Below are positions 8,396 through 15,157 of a stretch of 52,835 bases of DNA, in pieces; the first letter of the stretch is position 1, and every line of letters starts with the position of its first letter. Source of the DNA: Clostridia bacterium (GTDB taxonomy: Bacteria > Bacillota > Clostridia > Oscillospirales > CAG-272); contig JAFRQK010000004.1 in NCBI GenBank assembly GCA_017428635.1, positions 1 through 52,835 of the forward strand, read 5' to 3'. Position numbers and translations under genes: made by a program. Below the pieces are notes generated by a model, which was given only the letters and a program-made list of their open reading frames with translations, made no database searches and was not told the origin of the DNA.

Positions 8396-10354
8396 TTAAT
8401 AATAGTGATATCCGTAATCTTCAAAATCCAGGATCGCGAGCTTTGCGTTCTCACGGTCGTAAAGGCAAACGGATGAGGAACTGCCGGATCCGTCGAAGTG
8501 GACGTAAAATCTTCCTTCGTCAGAGAGATCTTCCGTTCCGAACGGCAAAATGCTCTCTTTCCCCAAATATTCGCACATATCAAGGTATTTGCCGATCTTA
8601 TCGAGGACGGCCGCGCGCGAACTTATCCCGAAGGGTTTGTATTCGGGATTATCGGTAATTACCTTTTCCTCGTTTTTGTCATACTGACAGACCGATACTT
8701 TACAGAAACGGTAATCGCCGTCCTTGACGGACTGTTCTTCAAGGGAGATGAAGACGTGAGGGAATAATCCGTCGTAGGCGACGGCGGCTTGCAGCTGCGT
8801 CTCACGGTCGAGAGCGGCGTACGCCTTTTCGGCCTTCAGTTCGGGAAGATTGAACGGGCGGACGTCCCGCGCCGCGTATCCGCCCAACTCGCGAAGCGCA
8901 GCGTCGCGAATACTGTCCGGAAGATCTTCGTTTCCGTATACTTCGCAGAGCACGGGGACCGACGAGGGCGACAGTTGACCGAGATACTCGACGTCAAGGG
9001 AGTACTCGGTGTCCGCAAGCTGACAGTTGTAATTGTGACGGGCTATTATCGCATCGGCGTCCGGAACGGCGAGAGCAGCGAAGCAGAGTACGAAAACGGT
9101 GACCGCCGTGGCGGCGAACGGGAGTTTTTCGATAAACTGTTTGAGGATCGCGACAATAAAGATCAGTATCAGCAGCGCCATGAACCACAGCGTGTATAGG
9201 CGAAGTCTGGTCAGACCGTAATTCGAGACGTACATGATCATCTGCGAGATCGCGGTCCCCGAGATGACCACGGTGACAAGCGATAAAACGACGGTGTATA
9301 CCTTCACGACGGGAGAGATCTTCCCGCTATTCGTTTTTTTCGAAAAGACGCGCAGGGCGATCAGCGCAAGCGCGTTGATCGCGGCGACGGCACAAAGACG
9401 GAAAAATCCGTTCCGGGCAAAATCGGCGAACGTGTACGCGTCAGGCAGGGTGGACGTGAAGACCGCCGCGAAGTATCCGCGCTGCGCGATGATGAAAACG
9501 ACGTAGAGAAAAAGCAAAGGAGCGATTGCCACGGCGCCGACGAGCGGCGGAGCGAACTTCATACCGTTTTCGATACGTATGCACGCTTCCTCATTGAACG
9601 AGTCGGGGCGCGGGTGCGCCGACTCGTACAGCGAGGAGTAAATAAACATCCCGATCGGAACGCCGAACAGGATCGACGCGACGTGAGTCAGGATCTTATC
9701 GAAGATCGCCTTGCGGATCGCTTCAAGGCTGTCGGTGAAATTGCCGTCGAACGAGAGCAGAGCGAACACGATCAGCGTCGGTATCAGAGCGATCCCGAGT
9801 CCTGAGAGAATTATCAGAAGAGTTTTTCCGCCTTTTTTTGCTCCCTTGTTCGTAAAAGCCGCGCCGACCGCCGCTCCGATGCTCTTGAAGGGGGCAACAA
9901 AGAACGCTTTGACGGTCTCAAAGACGTAAAGCTGTCCCGCGCGCCTCTCGAGCGCCCCCTCGGAACCGGTCTGACAGAAGAGCAGAAACGCAGAACAGAT
10001 ATATATAAACGTAAAAAACAGCAGCGAGGGGCTTGAAGAGAAAAAGAGGGCGCTCGAGAGGATCAGAGCGGAAACGGGGTAAAAAAAACATCTCGCTTTT
10101 CTTTTCCGTTTACCGAAAAAGACGAATCCGAATGCGAAAAGGCATACGGTGAACAACAGTCCGATCTCAGGCTTCTGCCAGACCCAGAACGTCCGACAGA
10201 ACAGGTATCCTATCAAAGCGGAGCCCCAGGCGAGCACAATTTCCTTTTTTGAATACTCTCTTTTCGGTTTTGAGGGGACCTGTACGGGAGGCGTCCCGGC
10301 CGCCCCGGCGATCGGCTTCCCAGTCATAGGATCAAAGTTGTAAGAACCGTTCAT
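8396..10354 (-). CDS. DUF4153/DUF4173-like polytopic membrane protein
   Basis: A 652-aa protein. After a soluble N-terminus of about 40 residues (MNGSYNFDPMTGKPIAG) come roughly 12 hydrophobic segments up to about residue 440. The motif YVSNYGLTRLRLYTLWF is characteristic of the DUF4153/DUF4173 group of membrane proteins. The last 210 residues are soluble, with an HNYNCQLADTEYSLDVEYLGQL region that probably faces the outside. The role is unknown; some relatives sit near two-component systems, which is not the case here. AAAGGA lies 8 bases before the ATG, and a consensus promoter and a terminator make it a single-gene unit. Confidence 0.8.
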   Translation of the reverse strand: MNGSYNFDPMTGKPIAGAAGTPPVQVPSKPKREYSKKEIVLAWGSALIGYLFCRTFWVWQKPEIGLLFTVCLFAFGFVFFGKRKRKARCFFYPVSALILSSALFFSSSPSLLFFTFIYICSAFLLFCQTGSEGALERRAGQLYVFETVKAFFVAPFKSIGAAVGAAFTNKGAKKGGKTLLIILSGLGIALIPTLIVFALLSFDGNFTDSLEAIRKAIFDKILTHVASILFGVPIGMFIYSSLYESAHPRPDSFNEEACIRIENGMKFAPPLVGAVAIAPLLFLYVVFIIAQRGYFAAVFTSTLPDAYTFADFARNGFFRLCAVAAINALALIALRVFSKKTNSGKISPVVKVYTVVLSLVTVVISGTAISQMIMYVSNYGLTRLRLYTLWFMALLILIFIVAILKQFIEKLPFAATAVTVFVLCFAALAVPDADAIIARHNYNCQLADTEYSLDVEYLGQLSPSSVPVLCEVYGNEDLPDSIRDAALRELGGYAARDVRPFNLPELKAEKAYAALDRETQLQAAVAYDGLFPHVFISLEEQSVKDGDYRFCKVSVCQYDKNEEKVITDNPEYKPFGISSRAAVLDKIGKYLDMCEYLGKESILPFGTEDLSDEGRFYVHFDGSGSSSSVCLYDRENAKLAILDFEDYGYHYY

Positions 10355-10394
10355 TTCGATCGTCCTTTCTATATGGATTTATGGTTTGAACAGG

Positions 10395-10423
10395 ATTATA
10401 CCACCCGATGAAATATTTGTCAA
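10395..10423 (-). promoter_or_regulatory. Consensus sigma-A promoter of the DUF4153-like gene
   Basis: TTGACA (10423-10418) and TATAAT (10400-10395), 17-bp spacer, a perfect consensus match. Confidence 0.85.
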
Positions 10424-10493
10424 TGCTTTTTATCGAAAAACAATAATCTTTTTTCGATATGCATAAGTTTTACATCGTTTTGGAATACTCACG

Positions 10494-10544
10494 CAAAAAA
10501 AGATCCGCGGATCCTTCATCTTAATGAATGGGAACCGCGGATCT
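10494..10544 (-). terminator. Terminator of the TIM-barrel/acyl-CoA-ligase gene
   Basis: AGATCCGCGG pairs with CCGCGGATCT (10501-10510 with 10535-10544) around a partly structured 24-base loop, followed leftward by seven T. It lies 16 bases past the stop. The stretch 10434-10459 beyond it is an AT-rich inverted repeat of unknown role. Confidence 0.8.
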
Positions 10545-10560
10545 ATTTCTTATTGTTTTT

Positions 10561-13092
10561 TTATGCCGTTACGATACCCGCGGCCTCGGCGAATTCGGGA
10601 AGCTTCGCCGCCTCCTCGCGCATCTTGTATTTGAGTATCTTCCCCGCCGCGTTCATCGGGAAAGAATCGACGAACGTGACGTAGCGCGGCGTCTTGTGCT
10701 TAGCCATATGATCGCGGACGTAGTCCTTGATCTCGTCGGCGGTGCACTCCTCTCCCTCCTTCAAAATCACGCACGCCATGATCTCCTCGCCGTACGCCTT
10801 GTCCGGCACGCCGATGACCTGAACGTCGCTCACTTTAGGGTGGGTATAGATGAAATCCTCTATCTCCTTCGGATAGATGTTCTCGCCTCCGCGGATTATC
10901 ATATCCTTGATGCGGCCGGTAATCTTGTAATAACCGTTTTCGTCACGGCGGGCGAGGTCTCCGGTGTGGAGCCATCCGTCAGGGTCGATCGCGAGAGCCG
11001 TCGCGTGGGGCATCTTGTAATAGCCCTTCATGATGTTGTACCCGCGGGCGACGAATTCGCCGTCGACGCCGTCGGGCAGATCCGCCCCGGTCTCCGGATC
11101 GACGATCTTGCACTCGACGCCGAAGATCGCCGCGCCGACCGTGTTGACGCGGGTCTCAAGGCTGTCCGTCGTCTTCGACATCGTCGTCGCGGGGGACGCC
11201 TCCGTCTGACCGTAAGTGATGCAGATCTCGTCCATGTGCATCTTCTCGACGACCTCTTTCATGACCTTTATCGGGCATGGAGAGCCCGCCATGATGCCGG
11301 TGCGCATGTGGGAGAAATCGGTTTTCTCGAACAGCTCGTGGCCGAGCATCGCGATGAACATCGTCGGCACGCCGTGGAAGGCGGTGATCTTCTCTTTATT
11401 GATGCACTCGAGCCCCTTTCTCGGCGAGAACGCGGGGATCGGGCTCATCGTGGTGCCGTGAGTCATCGAGGCGGTCATCGCGAGGACCATCCCGAAGCAG
11501 TGGAACATCGGGACCTGGATCATCATTCTGTCGGCGGTCGAGAGGTCCATGCAGTCGCCGATCGCCTTTCCGTTATTGACGATATTGTAGTGGGTGAGCA
11601 TGACGCCCTTCGGGAATCCGGTCGTTCCGGACGTGTACTGCATATTGCAGACGTCGTGCTTGTTTATCATCGCCGCGCGGCGGTATACCGATTCGATCGG
11701 CGTTCTGCCCGCCTGCTCCATCGCCTCGTCCCACGTGTAACAGCCCTTCTGCTTCGACTCGCACGTGATGATGTTACGCAGGAAAGGAAGGCGCTTGAGG
11801 TGAAGCGGCTGATGCTCCGGCGCCGTCTCGAGTTCGGGGCAGAGCTCCTTCATTATAGCCACGTAATCGGAGTCCTTATATCCGTCGATCATGACGAGCG
11901 TGTGGGTGTCCGACTGGCGGAGCAGATACTCCGCCTCGTGGATCTTGTAAGCGGTGTTGACCGTGACGAGGACCGCGCCGATCTTGACCGTCGCCCAGAA
12001 GGTGATATACCACTGTGGCACGTTCGTCGCCCAGATCGCCACGTGGTCGCCCTGCTTGACGCCTAGCGAGATCAGGGCGCGGGCGAACGTATCGACGTCG
12101 TCGCGGAATTCGGGATACGTGCGCGTGTAGTCGAGCGTCGTGTATCTGAAAGCGTACTGTTCGGGAAACTCCTCACAGACGCGATCGAGTACCTGCGGGA
12201 AGGTCAGGTCGATCAGATGCTCTTTCTCCCATATATATTTACCGTCGCCGCGGATCGAGGTCTGAAGGCGGCCGCCTCCGGCGGTCTCCTCGATGTAGCG
12301 ACCCATATAATGGACGAAATGCGGGAAGACTACGGCGGCGTCCGACAGATCGGGCGTGTACTGTTTCAGCCACTCGAGGGAGACGTAACCCTCGTAGTTG
12401 ATCGAGCGCAGCGCGCTCATGAAATCGTCGATCGGCAGATCGCCCTCTCCCATCATCCGGTACTTGACCTCGCCGTTCTCCGTCACGGAGTCCTTGACGT
12501 GGGTGTACTTGATGAACGCGCCGAGATTTTGAATAGTCGTCTCCGCGCTCTCCCCCGCGAAACGGAACGGGTGGTGCATATCCCAGAGCGCGCCGACGGC
12601 GTCGCTGCCTATCGCCGCGAGGACGGAGGCGAGGCGGTCGGTGTGGGAATACACGCCGTTCGTCTCGATCAGGAGCGTCACTCCCGCCGCCTCGGCGATC
12701 GGGGCAAGTTCCTTCATAGGCGCGATGACGTACTCGTCGTCGAAATCGGTCGTCACGTCAGCGGTCCTGTCGCCCAGGACTCTGATGTATTTGCATCCGA
12801 CGGCTGCGGCGACCGTTATATATCTTTTCAGTTCGGCGATCGACTCTTCATGATGCTCGGGAAAACGCAGAGCGCACCCGGAGGACAGACAGCTGATCTC
12901 GAGCTTCATCCGCTCGAGAGTCTCCCTCGTTTTCGCGAGGTTCTCGTCGCGGAACGGGCCGGACGAGGCGGAGAACTTCGTCCCTCCGAGCCCTCTCATC
13001 TCGATCCCGCCGAAGCCGAGGTCCTTCGCCATCGACCATATCTCGTCCCACGTGAAGTCGGGCGTGCCGAGCGTTGAAAAAGCGATCTTCAT
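10561..13092 (-). CDS. Fusion of a sugar-isomerase-like TIM barrel and an AMP-forming acyl-CoA ligase
   Basis: An 843-aa protein. Residues 1-275 are an AP-endonuclease/xylose-isomerase-type TIM barrel with likely metal ligands in LLIETNG, ALWDMHH, YTHVKD and SLEW. Residues 290-843 are an ANL-superfamily ligase: P-loop YTSGTTGFPKG (486-496), TYGQTEA, HTGDL and the C-terminal catalytic lysine K818 in AAGKILKYK. The ligase part should convert a carboxylic acid, ATP and CoA into acyl-CoA; the acid is unknown. The start at 13092 has AAAGGAGA 8 bases upstream. The frame runs through both domains without interruption. A T-box leader with a probable Leu specifier precedes it, an unusual regulator for this enzyme class. 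Both domains look catalytically intact. Confidence 0.85.
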   Translation of the reverse strand: MKIAFSTLGTPDFTWDEIWSMAKDLGFGGIEMRGLGGTKFSASSGPFRDENLAKTRETLERMKLEISCLSSGCALRFPEHHEESIAELKRYITVAAAVGCKYIRVLGDRTADVTTDFDDEYVIAPMKELAPIAEAAGVTLLIETNGVYSHTDRLASVLAAIGSDAVGALWDMHHPFRFAGESAETTIQNLGAFIKYTHVKDSVTENGEVKYRMMGEGDLPIDDFMSALRSINYEGYVSLEWLKQYTPDLSDAAVVFPHFVHYMGRYIEETAGGGRLQTSIRGDGKYIWEKEHLIDLTFPQVLDRVCEEFPEQYAFRYTTLDYTRTYPEFRDDVDTFARALISLGVKQGDHVAIWATNVPQWYITFWATVKIGAVLVTVNTAYKIHEAEYLLRQSDTHTLVMIDGYKDSDYVAIMKELCPELETAPEHQPLHLKRLPFLRNIITCESKQKGCYTWDEAMEQAGRTPIESVYRRAAMINKHDVCNMQYTSGTTGFPKGVMLTHYNIVNNGKAIGDCMDLSTADRMMIQVPMFHCFGMVLAMTASMTHGTTMSPIPAFSPRKGLECINKEKITAFHGVPTMFIAMLGHELFEKTDFSHMRTGIMAGSPCPIKVMKEVVEKMHMDEICITYGQTEASPATTMSKTTDSLETRVNTVGAAIFGVECKIVDPETGADLPDGVDGEFVARGYNIMKGYYKMPHATALAIDPDGWLHTGDLARRDENGYYKITGRIKDMIIRGGENIYPKEIEDFIYTHPKVSDVQVIGVPDKAYGEEIMACVILKEGEECTADEIKDYVRDHMAKHKTPRYVTFVDSFPMNAAGKILKYKMREEAAKLPEFAEAAGIVTA

Positions 13093-13125
13093 TTTTGTAA
13101 TCTCCTTTCGCGAAGCGGCGGCGGG

Positions 13126-13404
13126 GAACAAAAAAACCCCCGTCTCATCCAAGAGACGAAGGTAAACTCCGCGGTACCACTCCCGTTGACGCCGAAAGGC
13201 GCCCTCTTTTAAGGCACTTCCATGCCCTGCCCCTGATAACGGCGGGCGTCCCGTCCGGCGATACTCGATCTCTCTCGAGATCTTTCCCGCGGCTGCTCGG
13301 GGGTGAGACGGATACCGCGCCGCCCTCTGCCTTGCACCGACCGGCAGCTCTCTGTTGGCGTCGGGAGTATCTTATTCCCCGTCATAGCATTTCGCGATTT
13401 GACG
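13126..13404 (-). promoter_or_regulatory. T-box riboswitch leader, probable Leu (CUC) specifier
   Basis: Reading leftward it has Stem I with AGAGAG (13353-13348) and an apical GGTCGGTGCAA loop, a specifier loop, the T-box AGTGGTACCGCGG (13181-13169) and a terminator (13158-13130). The base of Stem I reads TGAC-GGGG on one side and CCCC-CGAG on the other, matching TGAC-GAAG and CTTC-CGAG in the leader at 41886-42158. The triplet followed by A just before that helix is CTC (13307-13305), a leucine codon. The TGGT of the T-box would pair with an ACCA tRNA end. Uncharged tRNA should allow read-through into the ligase fusion. The specifier is an inference from alignment. Confidence 0.88.
13130..13158 (-). 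terminator. T-box attenuator terminator (Leu-type leader)
   Basis: CGTCTC (13158-13153) pairs with GAGACG (13146-13141), followed by GGGGTTTTTTT. The 5' side is part of the region that would be sequestered by the antiterminator. The CGTCTC/GAGACG stem is identical in the second T-box. Confidence 0.9.
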
Positions 13405-13410
13405 TAGGAT

Positions 13411-13439
13411 ATGGTATCACATCATTTTCGCCGTGTCAA
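13411..13439 (-). promoter_or_regulatory. Sigma-A promoter of the Leu-type T-box transcript
   Basis: TTGACA (13439-13434) and TACCAT (13416-13411) with a 17-bp spacer. It is divergent from the promoter at 13477-13505. Confidence 0.75.
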
Positions 13440-13476
13440 GAGCAAAAACGAAAAAAATACGCCTTTTGGGTTTTTA

Positions 13477-13505
13477 TTGCAAACGTCCCGAAACTGTGTT
13501 ATACT
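13477..13505 (+). promoter_or_regulatory. Promoter of the HExxH membrane protein gene
   Basis: TTGCAA (13477-13482) and TATACT (13500-13505), 17-bp spacer. The whole segment 13441-13530 is a diverged copy of the tRNA-Trp promoter segment 14525-14615. Confidence 0.75.
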
Positions 13506-13552
13506 TTTGATATATTCTCAAAAAGGAATATTTTTGTGTGAGGTGAATCAAC

Positions 13553-14428
13553 TTGACCAAAACGAATAAAAGCAGCAGGCTCTTTCTGATCCTGAACTGC
13601 TTGGCGCTGGGGATCATCGCGATGAACCTGACGGCGCCGGTACACGAGGCAACACATCTGCTGACGCAAATGATCGCGGGAGCAAAACCCGAGGTATTGG
13701 CATTCGGATGCGCCGGTACCGTCGACCCGACCGCGAATATCGGCTCCGTTTTCTGGAAGGTGATGTACACCGGTTCGGCGGCGCTGATGAACATCGTGAT
13801 CGGTATCATCCTGCTGATCGTTCTGAAAAAAGCGAAGCTCGGTCCTCTGAGCAGACCGCTCGTACTGATGACGACTATGATGCACTTCAGCATGGGTTTC
13901 GGTTATTTTCTCAGAGACTTCTTCCTTTATGATCCCAACCCCGATCCTGACGTTCAGCAGGGCGACTGGGCTAAGGTGTATGAGAATTTCGGCGGCAATA
14001 TGGCGCTCAGGATCACGATGCTGGTCATCGGCTGCATCGGCATCCTGCTCGTATTCTATATCGCCTACCGTCAGGCGTTCCACTTTATCAGCGACAATAA
14101 CGATAAAAAAGAGCGGGGTCGCGTTGCCTCGGCGATCTATCTGTTCCCCTATCTTCTCAACGCTGTCGTGTTCACACTGGTCGAGCTGAGAGGACCGGTC
14201 GCGCAAGCGAATATCGAATCCTTCCTGATAATAAGCCCGCTCATCAACATCTTCGGCATGATCGGCTTCTTCTGGGGCTATATGTTCGTCGCGCATATGG
14301 TCAAGCCGAGAAAAGAGAACGTTTACTACTTCTCTCCCTGCGCAGAAAAGAAGATCATTCTGTGGATCGTCGCGCTGGTGTTGATCGCATTTGACGCGTT
14401 CGTCCTCTGCCCGGGGATCTGGTTTTAA
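13553..14428 (+). CDS. Polytopic membrane protein with HExxH motif, putative zinc protease
   Basis: A 291-aa protein with about six hydrophobic segments. The first ends in APVHEATHLLTQ: H31, E32 and H35 form an HExxH motif inside or next to a membrane helix, as in M50-type intramembrane metalloproteases. A partner motif providing the third zinc ligand is not certain; the DPNPDPD segment near residue 125 is one candidate. The start is TTG at 13553 with GAGGTG upstream. The gene stands alone with its own promoter and a strong hairpin terminator, between the divergent T-box gene and tRNA-Trp. It could instead be a non-proteolytic membrane protein. Confidence 0.7.
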   Translation: MTKTNKSSRLFLILNCLALGIIAMNLTAPVHEATHLLTQMIAGAKPEVLAFGCAGTVDPTANIGSVFWKVMYTGSAALMNIVIGIILLIVLKKAKLGPLSRPLVLMTTMMHFSMGFGYFLRDFFLYDPNPDPDVQQGDWAKVYENFGGNMALRITMLVIGCIGILLVFYIAYRQAFHFISDNNDKKERGRVASAIYLFPYLLNAVVFTLVELRGPVAQANIESFLIISPLINIFGMIGFFWGYMFVAHMVKPRKENVYYFSPCAEKKIILWIVALVLIAFDAFVLCPGIWF

Positions 14429-14445
14429 TTCTCTTTAGTGAAAAC

Positions 14446-14494
14446 AAACGCCTGAGATCGTATGGGGTGTTGCCCGGAACGATCTCAGGCGTTT
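14446..14494 (+). terminator. Terminator of the HExxH membrane protein gene
   Basis: AAACGCCTGAGATCG (14446-14460) pairs perfectly with CGATCTCAGGCGTTT (14480-14494) around a 19-base loop. Confidence 0.8.
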
Positions 14495-14563
14495 ATACGT
14501 TTTCCGAATGATCGCTCTGTCAATAGCAAAAACGAAAAAAATCCCGGTTTTGCTTTTTTGGTA

Positions 14564-14592
14564 TTGCAAACAGCGGGAAACTGTGATATACT
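14564..14592 (+). promoter_or_regulatory. tRNA-Trp promoter
   Basis: TTGCAA (14564-14569) and TATACT (14587-14592), 17-bp spacer, ending 26 bases before the tRNA. Confidence 0.8.
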
Positions 14593-14618
14593 ATGATACG
14601 CTTTCAAAAAAGGAATAC

Positions 14619-14691
14619 AGGGGTATAGCTCAGTTGGTAGAGCAGCGGTCTCCAAAACCGCGTGTCCTGAGTTCGAGTCTTAGTGCCCCTG
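14619..14691 (+). tRNA. tRNA-Trp (anticodon CCA)
   Basis: A full cloverleaf of 73 nt. The acceptor AGGGGTA pairs with TGCCCCT, the anticodon arm is GCGGT-CTCCAAA-ACCGC with anticodon CCA, the T-loop is TTCGAGT and the discriminator is G73 as expected for Trp. The CCA end is not encoded. A long hairpin starts at its last base. Confidence 0.95.
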
Positions 14692-15060
14692 AATGGAAAA
14701 GGACCCATCCGGGTCCTTTTCCATTCAGCGAGACTTCGTCTCGGACTCAGTGAAAAATCCCTGCGGGATTTTTCCGGCGTGTTGCGGACAGTATCTTACA
14801 CACCCGCTCAACGAACGCGCAACACGGGGTTCGAGTCCTGTTCGAAATGAAGCATTCTTCATCAGGAGCGCCCGCAGGCTTTTTCCGCCGCGTTGCTTTC
14901 TTACGCATTCGGTTTCTCCCCGGGTATCGAGCGTAAAAAACCCGCAAGGGTTTTTCGGCGCTTTGCTCGCAAAGCGAGAGTTCGAGTCGCAAGATGCGGT
15001 GTCTTTATCAGGAGCACTTTCCGGCGCTCCTCTTTTCGTCGTTCCCGATAAAAAAACGGC
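14691..15060 (+). repeat. Hairpin-rich tail of tRNA-Trp with tRNA-like fragments
   Basis: No gene is supported here although a frame stays open into the next CDS. It starts with GAATGGAAAAGGACCC-ATCC and its complement (14691-14726), a likely tRNA terminator. Further hairpins are CGAGAC-TTC-GTCTCG (near 14730), GAAAAATCCC-TGC-GGGATTTTTC (14752-14774), AAAAACCC-GCAA-GGGTTTTT (near 14936-14957) and CGCTTTG-CTCG-CAAAGCG (near 14961). Two pieces, GGGGTTCGAGTCCTG near 14826 and GAGAGTTCGAGTCGC near 14977, look like tRNA T-arms without the rest of a tRNA. The region looks like a mosaic of small duplicated elements. Confidence 0.65.
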
Positions 15061-15157
15061 GCTTTTCAGCCGTCAGATTCTTGCGTTTTCCGTTCTACTT
15101 TGTTATTATATAATCAAGAATATATCCAATCTCTCAATGCAAGGGGGGTACCGGAAA

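Noticed and set aside
8275-8583. N-terminal extension of the glycosidase-like gene
   Set aside because: It would overlap the upstream gene's end, its terminator and the promoter at 8308-8336; the TTG at 8274 has a good ribosome site.
14826-14990. Additional tRNA genes near the TTCGAGTC segments
   Set aside because: Only T-arm-like pieces are present; no acceptor or anticodon arm can be folded.
14693-15157. In-frame extension of the 1844-aa surface protein upstream to the tRNA end
   Set aside because: The extension runs through the tRNA-linked hairpins, lacks a ribosome site, and would bury a perfect signal peptide that begins at 15158.
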